This document shows, in pieces, positions 9,153-19,198 of a stretch of DNA of 64,000 nt. The first letter of the stretch is position 1. Every line of letters begins with the position of its first letter. The stretch comes from Gelidibacter gilvus. Its GTDB lineage: Bacteria; Bacteroidota; Bacteroidia; Flavobacteriales; Flavobacteriaceae. The notes under the pieces are model-generated. The model saw only the letters and a list, made by a program, of their open reading frames with translations, was not told where the DNA came from and ran no database searches. Position numbers and translations under genes: made by a program. The DNA is taken from the NCBI RefSeq assembly GCF_004115975.1, contig NZ_SDDZ01000006.1, positions 62,001 to 126,000 on the forward strand. Reading direction: 5' to 3'.

Positions 9153-11291
9153 CTAAGCCGGAATTTTTTCAGCCTTTTTCATCCGGTCCCAATTTCTATG
9201 TTGTGCAATGGCCTTAATAAATTTTGAAGGCTCTGTATTCAAACAGACTGCCACGTCATCCTTAAAATCGGAAACATAGGTTGCCTCTAAAAAATCAACA
9301 CCTTCATGATCGGCAGCAATAGCTTTGCAGTGTTTCAAAGCTTCGTTGATGAACTTGATGAATTTTGATTCCTTCTTCAAAGCATTGACGGATGCTTTTC
9401 CACCTGGAACGTAAAGTGCATCATACAGGACACTTTCAGTAGTAATTATAGCCGCATCCACTTTTTGTTCTTGACCATCATCGCTCTTAACCGTGCCTCC
9501 ATGCGGCGCTACGGTTTTAATCATGGCTCCTTCTTTTTTCAGTGCCTCAGTCATTTTCTTAAAATCCTTCATAGAAAATCCATCAGCTATCAAAACAGCA
9601 ATCTGTCGCGTCTCAATACTGTCAAACTTAGTTTTTGCCTGACTCAGAGCGGGGGATTTATCCAAATAAATTTTCTTTTTAGGTGGTTGATGTTTAGAGA
9701 CATCCGCATCGGCACCAATAGCTTGATTTACGGGACCATCAACGGATTTTGGAACCTTGAGACCCAAACCTTTGGCTACTTTTTGAGAAAGGTCTTCATC
9801 AATTTGTGCAATCATATATAACATACGTTCCTGAATGTTTTGGTTCAAGCATTTGCCCAATTCAAAAATATAGGCATCGGTGACATGTTTTTGCTCCCAA
9901 TCGGAGAGACTTCTATAAAACAATGCGGGTTGCGAAAAATGATCTGAAAAACTTTCACTTCTGGTTCTGATTTTTCTTGCATCAATCCGTTCCTCATAAG
10001 ACGTAAAAGCACCTTCAGACATTTTTGAAAGGTGCGGACATCCGCCACTGAGACTATTGGGGAAATACGCCGTTTGCCCTTTTGGAATGTCCATTTGCAT
10101 ATGGCCGTCCCTCTGATTATTATGCGTTGGCATAATTGGTCTGTTGATCGGGATTTGATGAAAATTAGGTGATCCCAATCGTGATAACTGGGTATCCCGA
10201 TACGAAAACAATCGCCCTTGCAACAAGGGATCGTTGGTGAAATCAATTCCCGGGATAATGTGCCCAGGTAGAAATGCAACCTGTTCTGTTTCGGCAAAAA
10301 AGTTTTCAGGATTTTTATTGAGGGTCATTTTTCCAATGATTTTTACCGGCACCATTTCTTCTGGAATCAGTTTGGTAGGATCCAAAAGATCGAACTCAAA
10401 TTTGTGCTCATCCTCTTCGGCCACAATCTGAATTCCAAATTCCCATTCAGGAAAATGTCCAGCCTCAATCGCGTCCCACAGATCTCTTCTGTGGAAATCT
10501 GAATCCGCACCACTTATTTTTACCGCTTCATCCCATGTTACAGAATGCACGCCTAATTTAGGTTTCCAATGGAATTTCACAAAATGCGATTCCCCTTTAT
10601 CATTGATCAACCGGTACGTGTGGATTCCAAATCCTTCCATCATTCTTAAACTACGTGGAATGGCACGATCGCTCATGGCCCAAATCTGGTTGTGCAAAGT
10701 TTCCGTCGCATGGGTTACAAAATCGTAAAATGTATCGTGTGCCGATGCTGCCTGAGGAATTTCTTTATTAGGTTCAGGTTTTACGGCATGGACCAGGTCC
10801 GGAAACTTCATGGCATCCTGTATAAAGAAGATGGGCATATTATTGCCTACTAAATCCCAAGTGCCTTCATCGGTATAAAATTTTACGGCAAAACCTCGCA
10901 CGTCTCTTGCCAAATCCGTCGAGCCCTTAGAACCTGCTACCGTTGAAAAACGCACAAAAACTGGAGTTTTGCGTGAGGTATCTGTAAAAATTCCAGCTTT
11001 ACTAAATTCTGCTATACTTTCATACAATTCAAAATAACCATGTGCTCCACTTCCTCTGGCGTGTACAATACGCTCTGGAATTCTTTCGTGGTCAAAATGG
11101 GTGATTTTCTCCCTCAATAAAAAATCTTCGAGTAAGGTAGAACCCCTTTCTCCCGATTTTAAGGAGTTATTAGTGTCATTAACCTTTAGACCTTGGTTAG
11201 TGGTCATGGTTGTATCCTTTGTTTCCGTGACGAAACCTTTTAAATCTTCTGTTTTTTTTGAACCAGAATTTTCTGTTTTCTTATTGTCCAT
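9153..11291 (-). CDS. katE: Large-subunit catalase (HPII/KatE type) with C-terminal DJ-1-like domain
   Basis: A 712-residue clade 2 monofunctional haem catalase that dismutates hydrogen peroxide. The catalytic His is H77 in R-I-V-H-A-R-G, and the proximal haem ligand is Y364 in L-F-S-Y-R-D-T-Q. After the core, residues about 565-712 form the DJ-1/PfpI-like flavodoxin-fold domain that marks large-subunit catalases. The first 45 residues are polar and variable. The start ATG at 11291 is followed directly by this tail. It is a monocistronic gene. In other bacteria such catalases belong to stationary-phase or general stress responses; no Crp-type palindrome like those further right is found upstream. 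Confidence 0.95.
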   Translation of the reverse strand: MDNKKTENSGSKKTEDLKGFVTETKDTTMTTNQGLKVNDTNNSLKSGERGSTLLEDFLLREKITHFDHERIPERIVHARGSGAHGYFELYESIAEFSKAGIFTDTSRKTPVFVRFSTVAGSKGSTDLARDVRGFAVKFYTDEGTWDLVGNNMPIFFIQDAMKFPDLVHAVKPEPNKEIPQAASAHDTFYDFVTHATETLHNQIWAMSDRAIPRSLRMMEGFGIHTYRLINDKGESHFVKFHWKPKLGVHSVTWDEAVKISGADSDFHRRDLWDAIEAGHFPEWEFGIQIVAEEDEHKFEFDLLDPTKLIPEEMVPVKIIGKMTLNKNPENFFAETEQVAFLPGHIIPGIDFTNDPLLQGRLFSYRDTQLSRLGSPNFHQIPINRPIMPTHNNQRDGHMQMDIPKGQTAYFPNSLSGGCPHLSKMSEGAFTSYEERIDARKIRTRSESFSDHFSQPALFYRSLSDWEQKHVTDAYIFELGKCLNQNIQERMLYMIAQIDEDLSQKVAKGLGLKVPKSVDGPVNQAIGADADVSKHQPPKKKIYLDKSPALSQAKTKFDSIETRQIAVLIADGFSMKDFKKMTEALKKEGAMIKTVAPHGGTVKSDDGQEQKVDAAIITTESVLYDALYVPGGKASVNALKKESKFIKFINEALKHCKAIAADHEGVDFLEATYVSDFKDDVAVCLNTEPSKFIKAIAQHRNWDRMKKAEKIPA

Positions 11292-11526
11292 AGAATCATG
11301 TTTTATTAATATTCTTAGTCACCAGTGAAGTAATGAACCTTAAAGTTCGAATTAAATCAAACAGAAAATTAGCCCAAAAAATTAATATTATGACGCATTA
11401 CATAAGAATGACAATTATTATGAGGAAATTTGTTAAAACGACTTACACGCTACGGAAGAAAATTTTTAATGACTAAACTGCTCTGAAAACTAATAGATTA
11501 CGAACTATGGAGAGAATTTGAAGGAT

Positions 11527-12090
11527 TTAATAATACAACCTAAAATCCAACGTTTTGGCAAGGTCATAATGCTTTTGGAATAGTTCTTCTACCGCTTCTT
11601 TGAGATCATGATGATCCTGGAATATACTAAAGAAAGCAATGTCCAAAGTTCTATAGCTTGGAATTTCTTTAACATGCCTCCCGTATCCTGAAATGGCGCG
11701 TGCACCCGTAATGTCCAAAAAGTATTGGGACTCCTCATCGGATAACTCCAATATTTTTTTATTAGCGAAATGGATCACTTTACCTTTCATTTTCCCTTCA
11801 AAAAGTTCGGCGATTTCCTCGATACTATAAAAATAATTATTTATCTGAATGTTGTTTGGACCTCCTGGCATGACCAAATAGATAATTTCATAATCCTTGA
11901 AGTTATGATCGTCATAAAGCAGCGTGTTCAAGCTTTCCTCTAATCCTTCAATGGTATCGCAGGTTTTATAAATACTTGCGATATCATGCTGCAACGCAAT
12001 TTTTTCAAGGGCTTTAACGACTTCTGTGTCATGGTCGGTCTCCACATCTGGAACCGATTCCAAACAGAAAATAAATTGTTCGTCTTCCAT
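11527..12090 (-). CDS. Conserved hypothetical protein, alpha/beta, about 187 residues
   Basis: The product is acidic and soluble, starting MEDEQFIFCLE, with strand-like segments (IIYLVMPGG, KVIHFANKK) alternating with helices and a conserved-looking S-G-Y-G-R motif at about residues 132-136. It has no signal peptide or membrane segment. It resembles a Bacteroidota-type uncharacterised family in which a CLE motif begins the protein (possibly DUF6642), but I cannot confirm this. It is a single gene divergent from the glycosyltransferase gene. No function is proposed. Confidence 0.6.
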   Translation of the reverse strand: MEDEQFIFCLESVPDVETDHDTEVVKALEKIALQHDIASIYKTCDTIEGLEESLNTLLYDDHNFKDYEIIYLVMPGGPNNIQINNYFYSIEEIAELFEGKMKGKVIHFANKKILELSDEESQYFLDITGARAISGYGRHVKEIPSYRTLDIAFFSIFQDHHDLKEAVEELFQKHYDLAKTLDFRLYY

Positions 12091-12472
12091 AAATTATTGC
12101 TTTCTCTTTTTTTTTATAAGTCACAAAACTGCTGCTTTTGAATGTGTTTAGCAAGGATTTTAAGAATCATCTGATATTTCATTCTGATTCATCTATTGAA
12201 CAATTGTTTCCCGCGTTGCATCAGCTATCCAAAACTAGTTCATAAAAACACCTTAAAAGTTATAATCCCCGAATGTAAATATCAATTATTTTTTAACGAT
12301 TTCCTCAATAGCCACTGCTTTCCATTGACCTAATCCCCAAAATATTTAACTTGAAAGCTTCAACGCGAACCCATTGGTTTTTAAGGCTCATTTTTCGATT
12401 GATAGAGCACTTTACAATTCTACAATTGAAGTAATTTCAATCTCACGTACCATTTAATCCAAAACCTATATC
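12091..12472. other. Divergent intergenic region, 382 bp
   Basis: No gene or clear repeat is seen. It contains a lone half-site TGACCTAA near 12327 without a partner half, so I do not count it with the palindromes found further right. Confidence 0.5.
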
Positions 12473-14776
12473 ATGGAACCTTTAAACCTAAAAGAATCCG
12501 TCACCTCAAAAAGATTGTTTTTTCCAAAGAAAAAACAAGATACAATCACAACACCGACCAGTCCAAAACTTAAGGCATCAGTTTTAATGCTCAGCACATT
12601 TCCACCGCGTGAATGTGGCATTGCAACCTACTCAAAAGATTTGATGGACAGTGTCAATAGAGCTTTTGGAGATTCTTGTTCAATACAAATATGTCCACTT
12701 TACGATGATAAACATCCGCTCGAGCAATCGCAACGCTTCCCCTACAGTTTAAATACAGATTCTGTTGAGAGCTATAAAAAACTTTCATCAAAAATCAACT
12801 TGGATGATACCATTAAACTGGTCATGATCCAACATGAATTTGGATTGTACAATGGCTATTCCGAGAATTTTATAGAGTTTTTAAAATCGCTGGGAAAACC
12901 ATCGGTAGTCGCATTCCATACCGTCATACCTCATCCGGATCCTCTCTTAAAAAAGCATGTGAGGGCCATTGCTTCTTGCGTAAAAAGTGTGACCGTAATG
13001 ACCAAAACGTCCCAATCCATATTAACGGAAGCCTATGGCATAGCGCCATCGAAAATTAAGGTGATTACGCACGGAACCCATTTGATCAGACATAAAAACA
13101 AAGACAAATTAAAAACGAAATATGACCTTGATCAAAAAACCGTGTTGTCCACCTTCGGACTTTTGGGCCCGGGGAAAAGTATCGAAACCACTTTGGATGC
13201 GCTTCCAGAATTGGTTAAGGAATTTCCGAAAATAGTTTTTTTGGTTTTGGGAAAAACACATCCCACTTTAGCTAAGCACGAAGGGGAAACCTATCGGGAG
13301 TTTTTGGTCCAAAAAACAAAAGATTTAAAAATTGAATCACACGTTAAATTTGTCAATGAATTTCTACCGTTAGACACCTTGTTGGAATATCTTCAACTTA
13401 CAGACATTTATCTGTTCACCTCCAAGGATCCGAACCAAGCTGTAAGTGGCACCTTTGCTTATGCCATGAGTTGCGGCTGTCCTATTATTTCAACACCTAT
13501 ACCCCATGCCAAGGAATTTTTGTCTGAAAATAAAGGCCTGTTATTTGATTTTGGAGATAGTCAAAAATTAACGTTGCACTTACGAACGCTTTTAAAAGAC
13601 AAACACTATCGAAAAAATCTGGGATTGAATGGACTTCATGCCTCTTCAGCGAACTCTTGGGAAAACTCAGCTTTGGCGCATGGGCAATTATTTCAAAAAT
13701 TGGCGGACTCTACAGAACTGAAATATCAAAAACCGGAATTAAAATTGGACCATCTCCATAAAATGACCACCGAAATTGGACTGGTTCAATTTGCGAAATT
13801 AAATCAGCCGGATATTACTTCGGGATATACGCTAGACGATAACGCAAGAGCGCTCATTGTAATTTGTGAATATTATAAACTTACCAAAAACAACAGCCTT
13901 ATACCGGCCCTAAAGAAATATTTTAGCTTTATTTTAAATTGCCAACGGCATGATGGTCGGTTTTTTAATTATGTTGACGAAAACAGCACATTTACCAAAC
14001 AGAATGATAAGGTCAATCTTGAAGATTCCAACGGTCGGGCTATTTGGGCTCTCGGGCAGCTCTTGGAAATTGAAAATCTTATCCCTGCCAGTTATGCTTA
14101 TCTTTTTAATCGCGCCAGAGAATGTTTTGAAGAATACATTCCCAATGCCATCCACTGCAATTCACCTCGAGCTATAGCATTTATGATTAAGGGCATTGCG
14201 GTATCGAGATTGGCACAATCAGATTCAGTTTATAATTTCACCCTTCGCAAATTGGGATCCAAGCTCACCAAAATGTACCACGCTGAATCAGCATATGATT
14301 GGAAATGGTTTGAACCGTATCTCACCTATGGCAATAGTGTTTTGCCAGAAGCTATGCTTGAGGTTTACAAGTTGACGAAGATGGAAGAATATAAAGTTAT
14401 CGCTTTTGAATCGTTCAATTTCTTGCTCAAACATCTCTTTAGAAATGAGGAATTTAAGGTCATCTCCAATCAGACTTGGTTTTTGAGAGGCGATTCGCTT
14501 AAGGAGTGTTCCCTAGGCGGACAACAACCTATTGATGTGGCTTATACCATTTTGGCTTTGAAAAATTTTCACAAGGTGTTCTCCAATGAAGGATACGAAA
14601 AGAAGATGGAATTGGCTTTTAGTTGGTTTATGGGAAATAACCACTTAAAACAAATTATCTATAACCCTTGTACCACGGGATGTTTTGATGGGTTGGAGCT
14701 AAAAAATGTCAATTTGAATCAAGGTGCGGAATCGACCGTCAGTTATTTATTGGCGCGCATGGCATTTGAAAATTAG
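12473..14776 (+). CDS. GT4-type glycosyltransferase fused to an alpha/alpha-toroid domain
   Basis: A 767-residue two-part protein. Residues about 37-405 form a GT-B glycosyltransferase of family GT4 type: N-terminal S-T-F-P-P-R-E-C-G-I-A-T-Y, a nucleotide-sugar half with S-T-F-G-L-L-G-P-G-K, and an acceptor-side S-G-T-F-A-Y-A-M-S-C-G-C-P. Residues about 420-765 are helix-rich with repeated hairpins and the motif Y-T-L-D-D-N-A-R-A, as in (alpha/alpha)6 barrels of glycan-active enzymes. It is cytosolic, with no signal or membrane helix. The adjacent convergent gene encodes a GH130 enzyme, with only 11 bp between stop codons, so the two probably act on the same mannose- or glucose-containing glycan. 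The product is not known. Confidence 0.85.
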   Translation: MEPLNLKESVTSKRLFFPKKKQDTITTPTSPKLKASVLMLSTFPPRECGIATYSKDLMDSVNRAFGDSCSIQICPLYDDKHPLEQSQRFPYSLNTDSVESYKKLSSKINLDDTIKLVMIQHEFGLYNGYSENFIEFLKSLGKPSVVAFHTVIPHPDPLLKKHVRAIASCVKSVTVMTKTSQSILTEAYGIAPSKIKVITHGTHLIRHKNKDKLKTKYDLDQKTVLSTFGLLGPGKSIETTLDALPELVKEFPKIVFLVLGKTHPTLAKHEGETYREFLVQKTKDLKIESHVKFVNEFLPLDTLLEYLQLTDIYLFTSKDPNQAVSGTFAYAMSCGCPIISTPIPHAKEFLSENKGLLFDFGDSQKLTLHLRTLLKDKHYRKNLGLNGLHASSANSWENSALAHGQLFQKLADSTELKYQKPELKLDHLHKMTTEIGLVQFAKLNQPDITSGYTLDDNARALIVICEYYKLTKNNSLIPALKKYFSFILNCQRHDGRFFNYVDENSTFTKQNDKVNLEDSNGRAIWALGQLLEIENLIPASYAYLFNRARECFEEYIPNAIHCNSPRAIAFMIKGIAVSRLAQSDSVYNFTLRKLGSKLTKMYHAESAYDWKWFEPYLTYGNSVLPEAMLEVYKLTKMEEYKVIAFESFNFLLKHLFRNEEFKVISNQTWFLRGDSLKECSLGGQQPIDVAYTILALKNFHKVFSNEGYEKKMELAFSWFMGNNHLKQIIYNPCTTGCFDGLELKNVNLNQGAESTVSYLLARMAFEN

Positions 14777-14787
14777 AACGCTGTTTT

Positions 14788-16257
14788 TTAATCCATGGAT
14801 TTCTTGAGTTCTTCTAATAACGACGACAGATTAACGGTGGCGTACGACGATGAATAATCGGATACGGCATAAGGTATAATAAGATCATTATTATGAATCA
14901 TGCCGCCACAGGAATAGACCACGTTTGGCACATAGCCTTCGCGTTCTTCCTTATTCGGTGAAATCAAAGGTTCCTTTAACCGACCGATGACGCGTGTAGG
15001 ATCTTCCAAATCGAGTAACGAAGCCCCAATACAATAACGGCGCATTGGTCCCACGCCATGGGTCAAGATCAGCCATCCTTCGTCGGTATAGATAGGAGAG
15101 CCACAATTTCCTATTTGGGTCAGATCCCAAGCAAATTTCGGTTCTTGAATTTTTATGGGATTGTTCCATAAGGTGATACGGTCTGAAAACACCACATAAT
15201 TGTTATACCCGTCAACTCTGGCCAGCATGGCATATTTCCCTTTTATTTTTCTGGGAAACAATGCGAAGTTTTTGTTCTGTGCGGCGTTCCCGTGAAGTGG
15301 CATGATCCTAAAATCTAAAAAATCGCAGGTGCTCAGTAATTTCGGAATGATGGTATGGCCATTATATGCCGTGTAGGTCGCGTAAATTGTTTCGCTTCCA
15401 TCATCATCGGTAAATCGAACAAACCGGGCATCCTCAATGCCTCTGCTTTCTGCGGGAGAATTCGGGAATATCACACGTTCTGAAATATCATTCAACTCGC
15501 TAAAGGTCAAATCATAATAAGAATCAACCAACCAAGTCATCTCTGAAAGCGCCAATTGTTTGGCGGAGTCAATTTTATTGTCGTCCAATATTTTTTTTAC
15601 CGAGTCTTTAAGTGCATAATATTCAAAATGACTAGGTAAAGGATCCATAATTTCTGAAATAAACTGATCAGGAATTTTAATTTCCTGCATTTTCTCAACA
15701 AAGCGCTGTTTGTCATACGACATCTTGTATCCTACTTCTGGAAGATCAATGTGATTTTTAACTTTTAGGATGTGAAGATTGTTCTCCTCGTCTAAAATGC
15801 CTCTTCTAAAAACGATGGAGGACAAATGGCCTTCGCCTGTCGCCCTAAAAGATATAATCACCCGTTTCTCTCCCTCTTTAAGAAAAGATTGATCGAGATC
15901 TTCAATCATTGACGGATTAAAAAGCGCGGCAGATTCCAGCGAATATTCCATGGTACTATAGGCACCGATCAACATTTTCTGGTTTTCGGTCAAATGCTCA
16001 TATTTGATTCCCATTTGAGAGATCAAATCTTTAAAATTCTCACAATGTTGTTTAAATATTTTTTTAAGATTTCGATGTCTTCCTTTAAATTCCTGAAGAG
16101 TTTTTGCTAGTTCGTCAGCAACTTTAGTTTCAGAATACTCCAATATATTCAAGATAAGTTGCTTGGTCCGTATATCTCCGTTATTAAAAAAACGCGTGAC
16201 CACTCGCGATGCATCTGGTGTAAATTTTAAAGGTTTACGTTGCACTTTTATTCCCAT
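14788..16257 (-). CDS. GH130 family glycoside hydrolase/phosphorylase
   Basis: A 489-residue protein. Residues about 265-480 form a five-bladed propeller of the GH130 type, with the catalytic acid D276 in R-G-I-E-D-A-R-F-V. The first 230 residues form an extra helical domain absent from short GH130 phosphorylases. Characterised GH130 enzymes are phosphorylases or hydrolases of beta-mannosides; the phosphate-binding residues cannot be checked by eye, so hydrolase versus phosphorylase is open. It has no signal peptide and so is a cytosolic enzyme. Its gene is convergent with and nearly touches the GT4/toroid gene, suggesting a paired synthesis and breakdown function for one glycan. Confidence 0.85.
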   Translation of the reverse strand: MGIKVQRKPLKFTPDASRVVTRFFNNGDIRTKQLILNILEYSETKVADELAKTLQEFKGRHRNLKKIFKQHCENFKDLISQMGIKYEHLTENQKMLIGAYSTMEYSLESAALFNPSMIEDLDQSFLKEGEKRVIISFRATGEGHLSSIVFRRGILDEENNLHILKVKNHIDLPEVGYKMSYDKQRFVEKMQEIKIPDQFISEIMDPLPSHFEYYALKDSVKKILDDNKIDSAKQLALSEMTWLVDSYYDLTFSELNDISERVIFPNSPAESRGIEDARFVRFTDDDGSETIYATYTAYNGHTIIPKLLSTCDFLDFRIMPLHGNAAQNKNFALFPRKIKGKYAMLARVDGYNNYVVFSDRITLWNNPIKIQEPKFAWDLTQIGNCGSPIYTDEGWLILTHGVGPMRRYCIGASLLDLEDPTRVIGRLKEPLISPNKEEREGYVPNVVYSCGGMIHNNDLIIPYAVSDYSSSYATVNLSSLLEELKKSMD

Positions 16258-16574
16258 GAAGACAAGTTACTAAAAATTGGAATTGAATGAATTCGATTGG
16301 GACTATTTTTTCAATAATTTATTAACCGACCATATTATCGGGACAAAGGTTCAAGGTTTTTATGATATTTTTGAACACCTTGCCATTATTTAAGACCTGG
16401 AAACATCTTCACCTATCTATGAATTGTTATCGTGATCTCTATTTTCGTGAAGCTTGAAAAAATTTTAACACGGAAAAACGATCACTATTCTTTTTCGATC
16501 ACAAATCCAACGTTTTAGGCACATCAATCTCAGCTTCAAGCCTTAATTTTATAGAAACAATAAAAAACACAATC
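16258..16574. other. Divergent intergenic region, 317 bp
   Basis: It separates the GH130 gene and the yciE/F-like gene. Nothing beyond AT-rich promoter-like sequence is seen. Confidence 0.5.
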
Positions 16575-17063
16575 ATGAAAACATTAGAAGATTTATTTGA
16601 ACATCAACTTAAGGATTTATACAGTGCCGAAACCCAATTGATCGCCGCTTTACCTAAAATGGTCAAAAGCGCCACTGATCCGAAACTTAAAAAAGCATTT
16701 GAAGACCATTTGGAAGAAACTAAAAATCAGAAAAAACGTTTGGAGGACGTCGGTAAGCAATTAGATATCGATTTAAAAGGCGAAACCTGCAAGGCCATGC
16801 AAGGCTTGATCAAGGAAGCGGAAAGTTTTATCAATGAAAAGAAAGATGAAGATGTCAACAACGCTGGGCTCATTGCTGAGGCGCAACGTGTGGAACATTA
16901 TGAAATATCAGGTTACGGGACCGCAGTGAGATATGCCAAAGAATTGGGACATAAAAAAATTGCTTCCATACTTCAAGAAACCTTGGATGAAGAACACGGT
17001 GCGGACACCAAACTGAATGATATGGCAGAACAACGTCTTAACAGAAAAGCGATAGAAAAATAA
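16575..17063 (+). CDS. YciE/YciF ferritin-like family protein (DUF892)
   Basis: A 162-residue all-alpha protein starting M-K-T-L-E-D-L-F-E-H-Q-L-K-D-L-Y-S-A-E, the hallmark opening of the YciE/YciF family. Glu and His residues along the four-helix bundle (E19, E54, E-H-Y-E near 113-116, D-E-E-H near 142-145) match a carboxylate-bridged di-iron site. Family members form dimers and are induced by osmotic and oxidative stress; ferroxidase-type chemistry is assumed but unproven. A strong terminator follows. It neighbours CsbD-like genes, as is common in stress-gene clusters. Confidence 0.9.
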   Translation: MKTLEDLFEHQLKDLYSAETQLIAALPKMVKSATDPKLKKAFEDHLEETKNQKKRLEDVGKQLDIDLKGETCKAMQGLIKEAESFINEKKDEDVNNAGLIAEAQRVEHYEISGYGTAVRYAKELGHKKIASILQETLDEEHGADTKLNDMAEQRLNRKAIEK

Positions 17064-17087
17064 TGAAGTTTATCAATTAGCAAAAAA

Positions 17088-17113
17088 AAATCCCGATTTA
17101 TTCGGGATTTTTA
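17088..17113 (+). terminator. Intrinsic terminator after the yciE/F-like gene
   Basis: Stem AAATCCCGA/TCGGGATTT with a 5-nt loop and flanking A and T runs. It is also placed to stop the convergent small gene at 17150. Confidence 0.85.
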
Positions 17114-17149
17114 CTTTAGTTTAAAGTCGTTTCTCATTCTATGAGACGT

Positions 17150-17320
17150 TTATTTCTTTAGTTTCTCGTCCCTTTCCTTCGTCGCACGTCCCGCTAAATC
17201 TCGGTCTTTACCACCAGGATTTCCGCCATATTGATCGTGATGTTTCTTTTTAAAGACGCCTTTATCGACACTTTTGTCTTTCTCAGGATCAAAGTCTGTG
17301 TTTTTCTTTTTATCAGTCAT
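17150..17320 (-). CDS. Small hydrophilic protein, 56 residues
   Basis: The frame runs ATG 17320 to TAA 17150. The product is rich in Lys and Asp (starts MTDKKKNTDFDPEKD) with a G-G-N-P-G-G-K-D-R-D patch, and is probably disordered. It lies 45 bp downstream of the CsbD-like gene on the same strand, so the two are likely co-transcribed. It is similar in character, though not clearly in sequence, to the small proteins at 18979 and 23004. It has no known function. Confidence 0.6.
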   Translation of the reverse strand: MTDKKKNTDFDPEKDKSVDKGVFKKKHHDQYGGNPGGKDRDLAGRATKERDEKLKK

Positions 17321-17365
17321 TGTATGTGTTTTTAAAATTAATATTCCAATTATAGAAATTCAAGC

Positions 17366-17635
17366 TCATGGTAAAAGATCGGTATTCCAATATCTAATTT
17401 CATTATTGACTTCTGAGCGACATCTCTGGGTCTTACTCGCAATTCTGTCCGTCAGTTCGCCAAATTTCCCTGGTAAAAGTTCCAGATCCTTATCTGTTAA
17501 CATGGGATACACTTGTTGATATTCAGCTTTTACCTCAAGCCATTTTTCTTCCATGTCTAGGCTGACTGGATCTTCAGAATGCCTTTTATTACTATTATCC
17601 TCTGGAGTTTCTAGCCGATTATCTTGATCTTTCAT
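17366..17635 (-). CDS. CsbD-like stress protein
   Basis: An 89-residue paralogue of the proteins at 7338 and 22746. The C-terminal 60 residues carry the shared pattern (E-E-K-W, Y-x-x-x-Y-P-x-L-T-D-K-D, I-A-S-K-T, N-E-I-R-Y-W). A 27-residue charged N-terminal tail precedes it. ATG 17635 is preferred over an upstream in-frame non-ATG start at 17662. Role: general stress protein of unknown mechanism. It probably forms an operon with the 56-residue protein downstream. Confidence 0.7.
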   Translation of the reverse strand: MKDQDNRLETPEDNSNKRHSEDPVSLDMEEKWLEVKAEYQQVYPMLTDKDLELLPGKFGELTDRIASKTQRCRSEVNNEIRYWNTDLLP

Positions 17636-17830
17636 GATGTATTTTAATTTAAGAACTATCAAATTACAAATACATTACGAATTATATTGACCTAAACAAC
17701 ATAAAAATTGATCCATTTCTAGGTTTTCAATTCACAATTATTTTAATCAAAGCACTATCGGGCTGGAATTATGTTCTTGACAACTCAAACGCCAAGATTA
17801 AGAATGAGTTCTTGTTCAATTAATGACCTT

Positions 17831-18775
17831 TCAGGACACCAATCGGAGGCTCTCTTTTAATTTTTGTTGATGGCACTTAGGCGTACACTTAAAACGCTTT
17901 TTAAATATTCGACAAAAATAACTTCTACTGGTCAGTCCCACGGAATATACAATTTCAGAAACGTTCAAATTGGTGTTTCTCAACAATACCAGGGCTTTCT
18001 CCAACCGTTGATTTCTGATAAAAATAGCAACCGTACACTGATGCATTTCCTTAAAGCCCAATTGAAGTTTTGAAACCGACAAACCGGTTTTTTTGCACAG
18101 TTCCTTAATACTGTATTCATGTTGGGGATTTTCCTTGATTTCCTCGGAGATATTCTTTAACTGCTGAATTTCGAAAGGTTGAAGGACGCCCATTTTATTG
18201 GAACAACTGAGAAATTCCTTAATCTTTAAACCCATCAAAATGTGGCTATACCCTTGCGCTATAAATTTATTTTCACACGTGGTCTTATCGATGTTTTTGA
18301 TTCTTCTTGCCATCTCACAGAGTTCCAAATTGGGCAGAAGTACTCTTTCAGGAGTCGAAACATCCATAAATATAGTATCCTGTTGTAAGGATTGAAATAA
18401 AGAGAGCTGCTCGGCAGTAAGATGTGAACGCTGAATTCTCAAAATCAGAAAATCATAACTGGTATGGGGATCACAATTAAAAGACATCGTTTCCGATTCA
18501 TTATTAGGAATCAATACGCTCGAAAATGAAGGAATCACAATATTATTCGTGTCGCAATTTAAAGTCAATGGCGATTTTGGCGCCAAATTAAAACACATAT
18601 AGAGTGCGGAATCCTTTTCTGATTTCAGGTAGATAGTAAAATCATGGAGCGCTTTTAATTCAAAACCGTAGAATTCAATGTGGTCATTAAGGGCATATCG
18701 TTCTATTGACCCTTTAAAATAGCGACCATTGCTGGTTTGACCTTCCCGAATTTCAAAACTATATAAACCATTCAT
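17831..18775 (-). CDS. AraC family transcriptional regulator
   Basis: A 314-residue regulator with a diverged N-terminal sensor region (residues 1-200, no recognisable cupin motif) and a C-terminal AraC double helix-turn-helix (about 210-305) with the typical second-helix segment V-S-E-I-V-Y-S-V-G-L-x-S-R-S-Y-F-C-R-I-F-K-K-R-F. Residues 50-140 contain several Cys and His, which could matter for sensing. It is monocistronic, and a terminator-like hairpin lies behind its promoter region. No target can be assigned. Confidence 0.85.
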   Translation of the reverse strand: MNGLYSFEIREGQTSNGRYFKGSIERYALNDHIEFYGFELKALHDFTIYLKSEKDSALYMCFNLAPKSPLTLNCDTNNIVIPSFSSVLIPNNESETMSFNCDPHTSYDFLILRIQRSHLTAEQLSLFQSLQQDTIFMDVSTPERVLLPNLELCEMARRIKNIDKTTCENKFIAQGYSHILMGLKIKEFLSCSNKMGVLQPFEIQQLKNISEEIKENPQHEYSIKELCKKTGLSVSKLQLGFKEMHQCTVAIFIRNQRLEKALVLLRNTNLNVSEIVYSVGLTSRSYFCRIFKKRFKCTPKCHQQKLKESLRLVS

Positions 18776-18923
18776 AGTAAAAGTTTTTAATGTTTGGTAA
18801 TTCTAGTCAGGAGTACAAATTTGCAATTTATTATAAATTAGTATTATCCCGATTCCTATTTATAATAGCGTAAACCACATAGCACTAAAACCACTAATCT
18901 ATTGTTTGGTGACTGGTTAAATG

Positions 18924-18960
18924 CAAAACTCCTGCTCAACATGATGTTGGCAGGAGTTTT
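18924..18960. terminator. Strong hairpin terminator between regulator and small gene
   Basis: The perfect 11-bp stem AAAACTCCTGC/GCAGGAGTTTT is bordered by A and T tracts. It lies downstream of the lysine-rich 38-residue gene (minus strand). Confidence 0.8.
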
Positions 18961-18978
18961 GGTGAAGAAAAAATATAT

Positions 18979-19095
18979 TTATTTTTTCTTTGATGTTGAG
19001 GAGGATTTACTCGTAGAAGGTGATTTTTTAGGATCGTTTTTTTTGTCGTCCTTCTTAGGTGCTTCCTTTTTCTGATTTTTGTCTTGTGTAGCCAT
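18979..19095 (-). CDS. Small lysine-rich protein, 38 residues
   Basis: ATG 19095 to TAA 18979. The product is half Lys and Ser (K-K-E-A-P-K-K-D-D-K-K, then a Ser/Thr/Lys tail). It has no hydrophobic core and is presumably disordered and nucleic-acid- or anion-binding by charge. It lies 103 bp beyond the end of ligD on the same strand and is followed by a clear terminator, which supports a real transcript. Function unknown. Confidence 0.5.
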   Translation of the reverse strand: MATQDKNQKKEAPKKDDKKNDPKKSPSTSKSSSTSKKK

Positions 19096-19198
19096 TTTTA
19101 TTTTTTTTAAATTGATTTGAACTATATATTAAAGATAAGCTTAAACGATTCATGAAAAGAGTTCTAAAAATCCAATAAATAGCTCTAAAAAAAATATT

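Noticed and set aside
12322-12340. TGACCTAATCCC as a regulon site before the glycosyltransferase gene
   Set aside because: Only one half-site; the RTCA half is absent.
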